Shown one piece after another: positions 32,766 through 40,399 of a DNA stretch of 64,000 nt (the first letter of the stretch is position 1; each line of letters begins with the position of its first letter). The position numbers were made by a program, and so were the translations under genes. The notes beneath the pieces were generated by a model. The model made no database searches and had not been told where the DNA came from. It was given only the letters and a program-made list of their open reading frames with translations. The stretch spans positions 1-64,000 of the forward strand of contig CAXXNZ010000006.1 of the NCBI GenBank assembly GCA_963676075.2, read 5' to 3'. Source of the stretch: JAHJQZ01 sp963676075. Its GTDB lineage: Bacteria > Pseudomonadota > Alphaproteobacteria > Rhizobiales > Devosiaceae.

Positions 32766-33986
32766 CTAAAGACCCAATCCCCGCATCAACCTGGGTTCGC
32801 TGCCGCCCGCAGCGGCGGCATGGCGGATCAGCGCCGACTTGACCGGTCCCAGCCGGTCGACGACGCCGATGCCGAGATCCCTGAGGGCGCGCACCGGCGG
32901 CACATCATTTGAGAACAGGCGGTTGAGCCCGTCCGTCGCCATCGCCATAAGCGCCGTATCGAAGCGCCGCCAGCCTGTGTAGGCGCCAAGGATGTCAGCG
33001 GAGCCGTGATCCTGCCCGAGGCGCAACGCGTTGATGACGAGTTCGGTGAGCGCCGCGACATCCTTGAGGCCGAGATTGAGACCCTGCCCGGCAATGGGAT
33101 GAACGACATGGGCCGCGTCGCCGATCAGCGCCAGCCGTTCGGCGTGGAACTGACGGGCGATCTGCAGCCTCAATGGGAAGACCTGAACCTGGTCGACCAC
33201 GTCGACAGACCCGAGCACCGAGCCCATGGCCTGTTCGATGACATCTGCCAGTTCTTCAGGCGGCAATTCCTTGAGCCGGCGGGCTTCCTCGGTGGTTTCG
33301 GTGAAGACCAGCGAAGACCGGTTTCCGGGCAGCGGCAGGCTGGCGAAAGGCCCGGCGGGTCGGAAATGCTCCCATGCCGTTTCTTCGTGATCGCGCGTAT
33401 GCGCGATGGTCGTGACCACACCCGACTGGCCATAGGCGTGGCCAATTGTGGTGATGCCGGCCCATTTCCTGAGATTCGATTGTGCGCCGTCAGCGGCAAC
33501 GACCAGTGGCGCAGCGATCACCGTACCGTCGGCAAGCACCAGCCGCGCCTTGCCGGCACTGGACTGGAAGCTGGCGATCTCGGCCGGACCGATGAGCTCG
33601 ACATTGTCGGCCAGGCGCCCGAGCAGCGTGCGGATCAGCACCATGTTCGGCACCATATGAGCATAAGGCAGACCTGGCGCGACATCGCCGTCAAAGCTCA
33701 GAAACAGTGGCCGCGAGACATCGCCCCTTCCGGAATCCGTGATCCGCATCGATTTGATCGGCGCCGCCTCCGGCGCGATCTCGTCCCAGAGTCCAAGGGT
33801 TTCGAGCACGCGTGTGACCCCGGCGGCAAGCGCCGAGGCGCGCGCATCGGAGGGCACGGAGAACGGACGTCGGTCGAGGACAACTACGGACAGCTCGGGC
33901 TGGAAATGCACAAGGCTCGCCGCAAGCGCCAGGCCCACCGGACCGCCGCCGACAATCGCAACGTCGCACGTCTTTTCGCTCACCAT
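32766..33986 (-). CDS. UbiH/UbiF-family FAD-dependent hydroxylase
   Basis: A 406-residue flavin monooxygenase of the ubiquinone-ring hydroxylase family. It has an N-terminal Rossmann motif VAIVGGGPVGLALAASL (residues 9-25), SDARASALAAG, the central DG motif region VVAADGAQSNLRKWAG, and the C-terminal LALIGDAAHVVHPIAGQGLNLGLKD. Which ring position it hydroxylates cannot be told, so no symbol is given. The frame extends to 34217, but 33986 has an AGGGAG ribosome site and the right N-terminus. It is divergent from the first PII gene. Confidence 0.92.
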   Translation of the reverse strand: MVSEKTCDVAIVGGGPVGLALAASLVHFQPELSVVVLDRRPFSVPSDARASALAAGVTRVLETLGLWDEIAPEAAPIKSMRITDSGRGDVSRPLFLSFDGDVAPGLPYAHMVPNMVLIRTLLGRLADNVELIGPAEIASFQSSAGKARLVLADGTVIAAPLVVAADGAQSNLRKWAGITTIGHAYGQSGVVTTIAHTRDHEETAWEHFRPAGPFASLPLPGNRSSLVFTETTEEARRLKELPPEELADVIEQAMGSVLGSVDVVDQVQVFPLRLQIARQFHAERLALIGDAAHVVHPIAGQGLNLGLKDVAALTELVINALRLGQDHGSADILGAYTGWRRFDTALMAMATDGLNRLFSNDVPPVRALRDLGIGVVDRLGPVKSALIRHAAAAGGSEPRLMRGLGL

Positions 33987-34291
33987 GTGCAACTCCCTAC
34001 CCTTGGTGTTCGTCTCTGCTTGTGACTCGCCCGCCGCGCCAAGGCAACGGTTTCGCCGCGATACTGGCAAGTCGCGGGATCGGTTAGCCGCAACGATCGG
34101 CGCGCCATGCGGCAAAAATCGGGTCGTTGAACGCGAGATTTCGACCGGTCCCGTGCTTGCCACATGAGAGGGCATGTGACCACCGCGTGTGCACAAGCCC
34201 GCCGGTAGCGGCATCAATTGTCCGACGGTGAATCCACCGATCTCAGATATAACCGAACAAATTCAATGCATTACCAGAACGTCTTACGCCT

Positions 34292-34307
34292 TGGCACGCC
34301 GCTTGAG
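34292..34307 (+). promoter_or_regulatory. Sigma-54 promoter of first PII gene
   Basis: TGGCACG-CCGC-TTGAG matches the sigma-54 -24/-12 consensus TGGCACG-N4-TTGCW with one change in the -12 box. It lies about 45 bases before the PII start codon. The rest of the 363-base gap back to the UbiH-type gene shows no other gene. Confidence 0.8.
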
Positions 34308-34349
34308 TCTTATCGGGCATCTACCTGTCGAGGCAAGAAAGGACACCGG

Positions 34350-34688
34350 ATGAAATACGTGGTTGCGATCATCAAGCCATCGCGGCTGGAGGATGTGCGC
34401 CAGGCGCTCAGCGAACTGGATGTGCACGGCATCACCGTCACCGAAGTCAAGGGATATGGCCGGCAGAAGGGCCATTCCGAAATCTACCGGGGCACCGAGT
34501 ATGCGGTGCATTTTCTTCCCAAGCTCAAGCTTGAGATCGCCGTCGACGATGCCCTGGTGGATCCGGTTGTCACCGCCGTCAAGCAGGGCGCCCAGACAGG
34601 CCGCATTGGCGATGGCAAGGTCTTTGTCCTCGATCTGCTCGACGTCATCCGCATCCGCACCGGCGAAACCGGGGTGGAAGCGCTGTGA
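34350..34688 (+). CDS. glnK: PII nitrogen regulatory protein, copy 1
   Basis: A 112-residue PII protein, the trimeric sensor of 2-oxoglutarate, ATP/ADP and glutamine status. The T-loop GRQKGHSEIYRGTEY ends with the uridylylation Tyr51; the B-loop TGRIGDGKVFV and C-loop RIRTGE are intact. The frame opens at 34218, but MKYVVAIIKPSRLEDV at 34350 with AAAGGA upstream is the real start. It has no amt gene directly after it; the next gene is another PII with its own promoter. It differs from the other two mainly around residues 16-24 and 63-80. Confidence 0.96.
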   Translation: MKYVVAIIKPSRLEDVRQALSELDVHGITVTEVKGYGRQKGHSEIYRGTEYAVHFLPKLKLEIAVDDALVDPVVTAVKQGAQTGRIGDGKVFVLDLLDVIRIRTGETGVEAL

Positions 34689-34951
34689 GCCGTCGGCCCG
34701 GATCCGGGGTCAAAGACGACGTCGCAGGTACCGTGGCCGGTGTCGGCCGTTGGTCCTTTTCCAACGCTATGGGCGGACGAGACAGCGGCTCAGCGCAATG
34801 GTTTACGCATGCTTTCGCTTGCTGCTCACTTTTTGATCACGCCTGCCACCTTGTGAGCAATTTGTGTGCACATGGCCCGGTTGATTCCAGGCAGAAATGT
34901 GAGCTGCCCAATAACCACTTGATTCTGCTTACTAATTAATTGCGGCGAATC

Positions 34952-34967
34952 TGGCACACAGCTTGAG
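34952..34967 (+). promoter_or_regulatory. Sigma-54 promoter of second PII-amt unit
   Basis: TGGCACA-CAGC-TTGAG fits the -24/-12 consensus and spacing, about 65 bases before the start codon. The 341-base gap (34689-35029) otherwise holds an AT-rich stretch (34900-34945) and CTTGCTGCTCAC at 34818, a 12-mer that recurs before the third PII gene. Confidence 0.8.
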
Positions 34968-35029
34968 AGCAAACCTGTCGGGCTCAGTTCTCGCCACCGC
35001 CCAAGTGCAAGACAAGAGGAACCTTCGTA

Positions 35030-35368
35030 ATGAAATTCGTGACTGCCATCATCAAGCCGTCTCGGCTCGAGCACGTCCGCGAAGCATTGAACGCTTTGGA
35101 CGTCCACGGCATGACCGTGACCGAGGTGAAAGGCTTCGGGCGCCAGAAAGGCCATTCCGAAATTTACCGCGGCGCCGAATACGAGGTGCATTTCCTTCCC
35201 AAGCTCAAGCTCGAAGTCGCCGTCGATGACGCCCAGACCGACGCCGTGATCGCCGCAATTCGGGAAGCCGCAAGCACCGGCAAGATCGGTGACGGCAAGA
35301 TTTTCGTGCTCGACCTCGAGCAGGCCACCCGCATCCGTACCGGAGAAACCGGTTCGGAGGCCCTGTAG
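35030..35368 (+). CDS. glnK: PII nitrogen regulatory protein, copy 2 (GlnK type)
   Basis: A 112-residue PII protein paired with the amt gene 29 bases downstream, the classic glnK-amtB layout in which de-uridylylated GlnK plugs the channel through its T-loop. T-loop GRQKGHSEIYRGAEYEVH with Tyr51, B-loop TGKIGDGKIFV and C-loop RIRTGE are intact. It is nearly identical to copy 3, with most differences at residues 5 and 70-82, so the two arose by recent duplication. GGAACC-type leader sequence precedes the ATG. Confidence 0.97.
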   Translation: MKFVTAIIKPSRLEHVREALNALDVHGMTVTEVKGFGRQKGHSEIYRGAEYEVHFLPKLKLEVAVDDAQTDAVIAAIREAASTGKIGDGKIFVLDLEQATRIRTGETGSEAL

Positions 35369-35397
35369 AACCGCCTGATACGCACTGGAGACACACT

Positions 35398-36720
35398 ATG
35401 ACTGATTTCAAACTTTCGAGGATCGCGGGCACGGCGCTGATTGCCACGCTTGCCCTGACCGTTCCGGCGCTGGCTCAGGATGCCGCCGAGGCGCCCGTTT
35501 ACGCCGACGCAGCTTCGGTTGCTTTCACATTCAACACCTTCTCGTTCCTGGTCACCGGCTTTCTGGTGATGTGGATGGCCGCCGGCTTCGCCATGCTTGA
35601 AGCGGGCCTCGTGCGCCGCAAGAACGTCGCCATGCAGTCGATGAAGAACATCACGCTGTATTCGGTTGCGGGCCTGCTGTTCTGGCTTGTCGGCTACAAC
35701 CTCATGTACATGAACGTTGCCGACAATGGCGGTTTCTTCGGCGTGCCGATTCCGGTCAGCTTGCCCGATCCCGCCGCCGAGCTGAGCGGCGACTATGCGG
35801 CCGGTTCCGACTGGTTCTTCCAGATGGTGTTCTGTGCCACCGCCGCTTCCGTCGTTTCCGGTACCGTGGCCGAGCGCATCAAGTTCTGGCCGTTCATGTT
35901 CTTCACCGTTGTCCTGACCGCGATCATCTATCCGATCACCGGCTCCTGGCAGTGGGGCGGCGGCTGGCTGGCCCAGATGGGCTTCTCCGATTTCGCCGGT
36001 TCGACGCTGGTGCACTCGGTCGGTGGCTGGGCCGCCCTCTCCGGCGCCCTGATCCTCGGCGCGCGCAAGGGCAAGTACGGTCCCAACGGCTCGGTCACCC
36101 CGATGCCCGGTTCCTCCATCCCGCTCGCCACGCTCGGTACTTTCATCCTGTGGCTCGGCTGGTTCGGCTTCAACGGCGGTTCGCAGCTGGCGCTTGACGG
36201 TTTCGAGAACGCCTCGGCCATCTCCCGCATCTTCGTCAACACCAACCTGGCCGCTGCTGCCGGCGTGGTCGCCGTCATGATCCTGACCCAGCTTCTGTAC
36301 AAGAAGGTCGACGTCACCATGGTGCTCAACGGCGCCCTGGCCGGCCTGGTCTCGATCACCGCCGAACCGCTTGCCCCGACCCCGTTGATCGCCATCTTCG
36401 TCGGCGCCATCGGCGGCGTCATCGTGGTCTTTGCGGTGCCGATGCTCGACAAGCTGAAGATCGACGACGTTGTCGGCGCCATCCCGGTTCACCTGTTGAG
36501 CGGTATCTGGGGCACCCTCATCGTGCCGCTGTCGAACTCGGGCACCAGCTACGGCACCCAGATCGTCGGTATCGTCGCCATCGGCGTGTTCACCTTCGTG
36601 GTGTCCAGCGTGGTGTGGTTTGCCTTGAAGGCCACAACCGGCCTGCGTGTCACCGAGGAAGAGGAAGCGCTCGGCCTCGACAAGACAGAGGTCGGTGTCG
36701 AAGCCTATCCGGAATTCTAG
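35398..36720 (+). CDS. amtB: Ammonium transporter Amt, copy 1
   Basis: A 440-residue inner-membrane ammonium channel. An N-terminal signal peptide probably ends at ALA-QDA (residue 27), followed by eleven hydrophobic segments. The twin-histidine pore is His206 in STLVHSVGGW and His365 in AIPVHLLSG. The cytoplasmic tail EEEEALGLDKTEVG holds the conserved PII-contact element. Its sequence belongs to the type with an expanded VRRKNVAMQSMKNI loop and differs clearly from copy 2. It is co-transcribed with PII copy 2 from a sigma-54 promoter. Confidence 0.96.
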   Translation: MTDFKLSRIAGTALIATLALTVPALAQDAAEAPVYADAASVAFTFNTFSFLVTGFLVMWMAAGFAMLEAGLVRRKNVAMQSMKNITLYSVAGLLFWLVGYNLMYMNVADNGGFFGVPIPVSLPDPAAELSGDYAAGSDWFFQMVFCATAASVVSGTVAERIKFWPFMFFTVVLTAIIYPITGSWQWGGGWLAQMGFSDFAGSTLVHSVGGWAALSGALILGARKGKYGPNGSVTPMPGSSIPLATLGTFILWLGWFGFNGGSQLALDGFENASAISRIFVNTNLAAAAGVVAVMILTQLLYKKVDVTMVLNGALAGLVSITAEPLAPTPLIAIFVGAIGGVIVVFAVPMLDKLKIDDVVGAIPVHLLSGIWGTLIVPLSNSGTSYGTQIVGIVAIGVFTFVVSSVVWFALKATTGLRVTEEEEALGLDKTEVGVEAYPEF

Positions 36721-36736
36721 CGTTCCGAACAACACT

Positions 36737-36763
36737 GGTGGCTCGGGCTCGGCCCGGGCCACC
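36737..36763 (+). other. GC-rich hairpin after amt copy 1
   Basis: GGTGGCTCGGGC pairs with GCCCGGGCCACC (one T-G wobble) around a TCG loop, 16 bases after the stop. No T-tract follows, so transcription may be ended by Rho or only partly. The rest of the 362-base gap carries the next sigma-54 promoter and CTTGCTGCTCACCCCGGTGC at 36966, which resembles an NtrC dyad. Confidence 0.5.
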
Positions 36764-37005
36764 TGCCCTGCCAGGCGCGGCGCACGGTTTATGGCCCAAA
36801 GGCTCCGACATAGGACTGTGTCCCCTACCTGACAAAACTCTCTTAGCCGTCACAGCCGCCCTGTTTTCGGTTTGACCCGCCGTCCGGCGGAATGACGATG
36901 AAAGCGAGAATTTCTGTCTGGACCAACCATCGGAACGCTCCGATGCCAGACCATGAGAAACAAGGCTTGCTGCTCACCCCGGTGCAATTGCTGGTGAACT
37001 GGATT

Positions 37006-37021
37006 TGGCACGATACTGGCA
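37006..37021 (+). promoter_or_regulatory. Sigma-54 promoter of third PII-amt unit
   Basis: TGGCACG-ATAC-TGGCA: perfect -24 box and one change in the -12 box, about 64 bases before the start codon. The NtrC-like dyad at 36966-36987 lies about 20 bases upstream of the -24 box, closer than usual for an enhancer. Confidence 0.75.
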
Positions 37022-37082
37022 TGGTGTTGAAGGAACCGCCGGTCGGTCCGCCGCCCGGGAGTGAGAGAGAAGGAATGATCCC

Positions 37083-37421
37083 ATGAAATTCATCGTCGCC
37101 ATCGTCAAGCCATCGCGGCTCGAGCACGTTCGCGAGGCGCTCAACGCCCTGGACGTGCACGGCATGACCGTGACCGAGGTCAAGGGCTTCGGACGCCAGA
37201 AGGGCCACTCGGAAATCTACCGCGGCGCCGAATATGAAGTGCACTTCCTGCCCAAACTCAAAATCGAAGTCGCCATCGACGACGCCCAGGCCGAGGCCGT
37301 GACTGCCGCAATTCGCGACGCCGCCACCACCGGCAAGATCGGCGACGGCAAGATTTTCGTGCTCGACCTCGAGCAGGCCACACGCATCCGCACCGGCGAA
37401 ACCGGTTCAGAGGCTCTCTGA
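37083..37421 (+). CDS. glnK: PII nitrogen regulatory protein, copy 3 (GlnK type)
   Basis: A 112-residue PII protein nearly identical to copy 2. T-loop GRQKGHSEIYRGAEYEVH with uridylylation Tyr51, B-loop TGKIGDGKIFV and C-loop RIRTGE are intact. Its stop is 24 bases before the next amt gene, so it is presumably the partner of that transporter. The close match to copy 2, next to much less similar Amt partners, suggests recent duplication or gene conversion between the PII genes. Confidence 0.97.
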   Translation: MKFIVAIVKPSRLEHVREALNALDVHGMTVTEVKGFGRQKGHSEIYRGAEYEVHFLPKLKIEVAIDDAQAEAVTAAIRDAATTGKIGDGKIFVLDLEQATRIRTGETGSEAL

Positions 37422-37445
37422 CAGCCATCACTGGAGTACACGAAG

Positions 37446-38738
37446 ATGAACAAATCCAAACTCGGCCTGGCGGGTGTGCTGTCCGCATTGGCCGCGCTGC
37501 AGGCCCTGCCCGCAGTCGCGCAGGAAGCTGAGCCGGCAATATCGGCGGGAGATACGGCGTGGATGCTGACATCCACCGCTCTTGTGCTGATGATGACCAT
37601 TCCGGGTCTGGCCCTGTTCTATGGCGGCATGGTGCGCCGCAAGAACGTGCTCGCCACCATCATGCAAAGCTTTGCCATCACGGCGCTGATGTCCGTGATC
37701 TGGTTTATCGTCGGGTACTCGATCGCCTTTAGCGATGGCGGCCCGCTCAATGCTTTCATGGGCGGCTTCTCGGCCTTCATGCATAGCGGTGTGAGCGTCG
37801 ACAGCGTCTCCGGAACCATCCCGACCTATGTCTTCTCGATGTTCCAGATGACGTTCGCCATCATCACCCCGGCGCTGATCGCCGGCGCCTTTGCCGAGCG
37901 CATGAAGTTCTCGGCAATGCTGCTGTTCACGGGACTGTGGTCGATCATCGTCTATGCACCGGTGGCGCACTGGGTCTGGGGCGGAGGCTTCCTCTCCGAC
38001 GCCGGCGTGCTCGATTTCGCCGGTGGCACCGTGGTCCATATCAACGCCGGTATCGCAGGCCTGGTGGCGGCGCTGGTCATGGGTCCGCGCAAGGGCTACG
38101 GCACCACCAACATGGCGCCGCACAACCTCACCTGGTCGGTCACTGGCGCAGGCCTTCTCTGGGTTGGCTGGTTCGGCTTCAATGCCGGTTCGGAACTGGC
38201 TGCCGACGGCGTTGCCGGCATCGCCATGATGAACACCCAGGTTGCCACCGCCGCCGCGGCGCTGACCTGGATGTTCGCCGAGTGGATCATCATCAAGAAG
38301 CCGAGCGTGCTCGGCATCATTTCAGGCGCTGTCGCCGGCCTTGTCGCGGTCACGCCGGCCTCCGGCTGGGTCGATCCCACCGGTGCCTTCGTCATCGGCA
38401 TCATTGCAGGCATCGGCTGCTATTTCGGCGCCGCCCATCTCAAGAAAATGCTTGGCTATGACGACAGCCTCGACGCCTTCGGCGTGCATGGCATCGGCGG
38501 CATCATCGGTGCCCTGCTGACCGGCGTGTTCGCGTCCGAGGCGGTTGGCGGCGTTGCCGGCGGCTTCGGCCAGCTCATGACCCAGGCCTATGGCGTCATC
38601 GTCACCATCATCTGGTCCGGTGTTGCCTCCTTCGTCATCCTCATGGTGGTCAAGGCCCTGGTCGGCCTGCGTCCCTCCGAATCCGAGGAAGAAGAAGGCC
38701 TCGACATCGCGCTCCACGGCGAGCGCGTCGCCGACTAG
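37446..38738 (+). CDS. amtB: Ammonium transporter AmtB, copy 2
   Basis: A 430-residue ammonium channel of the classical proteobacterial AmtB type. It has a signal peptide (LSALAALQALPAVAQ), then MTIPGLALFYGGMVRRKN, the pore histidines His198 in GTVVHINAG and His348 in AFGVHGIGG, and the regulatory tail ESEEEEGLDIALHGE. It forms a glnK-amtB pair with PII copy 3 and ends before two hairpins, the second a strong intrinsic terminator. Confidence 0.98.
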   Translation: MNKSKLGLAGVLSALAALQALPAVAQEAEPAISAGDTAWMLTSTALVLMMTIPGLALFYGGMVRRKNVLATIMQSFAITALMSVIWFIVGYSIAFSDGGPLNAFMGGFSAFMHSGVSVDSVSGTIPTYVFSMFQMTFAIITPALIAGAFAERMKFSAMLLFTGLWSIIVYAPVAHWVWGGGFLSDAGVLDFAGGTVVHINAGIAGLVAALVMGPRKGYGTTNMAPHNLTWSVTGAGLLWVGWFGFNAGSELAADGVAGIAMMNTQVATAAAALTWMFAEWIIIKKPSVLGIISGAVAGLVAVTPASGWVDPTGAFVIGIIAGIGCYFGAAHLKKMLGYDDSLDAFGVHGIGGIIGALLTGVFASEAVGGVAGGFGQLMTQAYGVIVTIIWSGVASFVILMVVKALVGLRPSESEEEEGLDIALHGERVAD

Positions 38739-38746
38739 CAAACTTG

Positions 38747-38781
38747 CGGAAGCGCAGCCAACCTGACCGGCGGCGCTTCCG
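38747..38781 (+). other. Hairpin after amtB copy 2
   Basis: 9-bp perfect arms CGGAAGCGC and GCGCTTCCG with a 17-base loop, nine bases after the stop and followed by TTGTGATC. It lacks a true T-tract and precedes the stronger terminator at 38833. Confidence 0.5.
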
Positions 38782-38832
38782 TTGTGATCTGGAGCGGCAT
38801 GGCCCTTCGTCCCGCCGTTCCCCTCGACAGGC

Positions 38833-38874
38833 AAACCCCTTGGTTCTGCGAAGCACCAGGGGGTTTTTGTTTTG
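38833..38874 (+). terminator. Intrinsic terminator of the third PII-amt unit
   Basis: AAACCCCTTGGT pairs with ACCAGGGGGTTT (one G-T wobble) around a 10-base loop and is followed by TTTGTTTTG. It separates amtB copy 2 from the promoter of amt copy 3. Confidence 0.85.
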
Positions 38875-39012
38875 ATGCAATTTTAAGCAAAGCGCCGCCC
38901 ATTTGGGCGCCTATTCGCCTGTTTCGTGGGCGGTGGCTTTGTATTTCGTTCCAGCACCACTCGATCTTGGGAAAAACCCCGCGTTTCGATCAGGTTCGCG
39001 CTCCTCAAATTC

Positions 39013-39028
39013 TGGCACAGGTCTTGTT
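39013..39028 (+). promoter_or_regulatory. Sigma-54 promoter of amt copy 3
   Basis: TGGCACA-GGTC-TTGTT matches the -24/-12 consensus with correct spacing, about 72 bases before the start codon. An AGCACCAC half-site at 38953 could be part of an upstream activator site. Confidence 0.75.
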
Positions 39029-39097
39029 AGCTGCAGGGCGGCGTCGCAAAGGCGCCAAATCGGGCCGCCCGGCCTGATGGGAGTGAGGAGATCTTCG

Positions 39098-40306
39098 ATG
39101 AATAGTCCAAACGTCGGGCTCGACGTGTTTTTCGTGCTGGTCGGCGCCATCATGGTTTTCGCCATGCACGGCGGCTTCGCCTTCCTCGAAACCGGCACTG
39201 TCCGGCACAAGAACCAGGTCAACGCCCTGGTCAAGATCATCGTCGATTTCGCCTTCTCGACCCTGGCCTATTTCTTCGTCGGCTACACCATCGCCTACGG
39301 CACCTCGTTTCTCGTCAGCGCGTCCGAGCTGACGGGGGCAACCGGGACATTTCCGGCACAAGGACTGGGCCTGGTAAAATTCTTCTTCCTGGCCACCTTC
39401 GCGGCAGCGGTGCCGGCAATCATTTCCGGCGGCATCGCCGAGCGCGCCCGCTTCTGGCCGCAGGTCATCGCCGCCTCGATCATCGTCGGACTGATCTATC
39501 CGTTTTTCGAAGGCCTGGTCTGGAACGGCAATTTCGGCTTTCAGGACTTTTTTGCCAGCAGTTTCGGCGCGCCGTTCCACGACTTCGCCGGCTCGGTTGT
39601 CGTTCATGCCGTCGGCGGCTGGCTGGCATTGGCCGCGGTCTTGCGGCTCGGCGCCCGCACCGGCCGCTACGGACCCAATGGCCGACCGACACCGCCCTCC
39701 TCGATTCCGTGGCTGGCGCTCGGCACCTGGCTGCTGTGTGTCGGTTGGTTCGGATTCAACGTCATGTCGGCGCAATCGATCGCCGGCGTTTCCGGCCTTG
39801 TCGCCATCAACTCGCTGCTGGCCATGGTCGGCGGCATTATTGCGGCGACCTTCATCGGCAAACGCGACCCCGGTTTCGTCCATAACGGTGCTCTCGCCGG
39901 ACTCGTGGCCGTGTGCGCCGGATCGGACGTCATGCATCCGGTCGGAGCGCTGATCACCGGCGGGGTTGCCGGCGCCATCTTCGTTTACTGCTTCCACATC
40001 ACCCAGGAGAAGCTGAAGATCGACGACGTGCTCGGCGTCTGGCCACTGCACGGGCTGTGCGGCACCTGGGGTGGTGTCGCCGCTGGCATTTTCGGCCTTC
40101 AAGCACTCGGTGGCATGGGTGGGGTCTCGCTCGTCAGCCAGATCCTCGGCACGCTCGCCGGCATCCTCTTCGCCTTTGGCCTCGGCTACGCGCTCTATTT
40201 TGCGACGAGCCTGCTGTTCGATATCCGCCTGACCGATGACGAACAGCGCCGTGGCGCCGACCTGACCATTCACTCGATCGGCGCCAATCCGGAGGGCGAA
40301 GTCTGA
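39098..40306 (+). CDS. amt: Ammonium transporter Amt, copy 3 (no PII partner)
   Basis: A 402-residue ammonium channel that starts almost directly with its first membrane helix (VFFVLVGAIMVFAMHGGFAFLETG) and has no signal peptide, unlike copies 1 and 2. The pore histidines are His170 in VVVHAVGGW and His318 in WPLHGLCGTW. The tail LTDDEQRRGADLTIHSIG keeps the usual acidic-Gly-Asp regulatory element. The start at 39098 has a GAGTGAGGAG ribosome site; frames from 38903 would run through the sigma-54 promoter. It is more like copy 1 than copy 2 and has its own promoter. Confidence 0.95.
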   Translation: MNSPNVGLDVFFVLVGAIMVFAMHGGFAFLETGTVRHKNQVNALVKIIVDFAFSTLAYFFVGYTIAYGTSFLVSASELTGATGTFPAQGLGLVKFFFLATFAAAVPAIISGGIAERARFWPQVIAASIIVGLIYPFFEGLVWNGNFGFQDFFASSFGAPFHDFAGSVVVHAVGGWLALAAVLRLGARTGRYGPNGRPTPPSSIPWLALGTWLLCVGWFGFNVMSAQSIAGVSGLVAINSLLAMVGGIIAATFIGKRDPGFVHNGALAGLVAVCAGSDVMHPVGALITGGVAGAIFVYCFHITQEKLKIDDVLGVWPLHGLCGTWGGVAAGIFGLQALGGMGGVSLVSQILGTLAGILFAFGLGYALYFATSLLFDIRLTDDEQRRGADLTIHSIGANPEGEV

Positions 40307-40330
40307 AATTCGATGGGAGGGGTCAATCGA

Positions 40331-40345
40331 TTAGGCTCCGATTAA
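40331..40345 (+). promoter_or_regulatory. CtrA-like box upstream of ftsK
   Basis: TTAG-GCTCCGA-TTAA differs in one base from the CtrA consensus TTAA-N7-TTAA and sits 55 bases before the ftsK start. It would fit cell-cycle control of this division gene. Confidence 0.5.
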
Positions 40346-40399
40346 CCACGTCCGGCTAGCATTGCGCCATGTGTTGCGTAACAAATCCGGCCGGTGTTG

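Noticed and set aside
35164..36762. 532-residue minus-strand frame over PII copy 2 and amt copy 1
   Set aside because: Antisense shadow with no domain; the plus-strand genes have complete catalytic and pore motifs.
36892..37086. 64-residue plus-strand frame before PII copy 3
   Set aside because: It spans the sigma-54 promoter and overlaps the PII start; no ribosome site and no family resemblance.
38747..38781. Intrinsic terminator directly after amtB copy 2
   Set aside because: The hairpin is good but lacks a T-tract; the structure at 38833-38874 is the convincing terminator.
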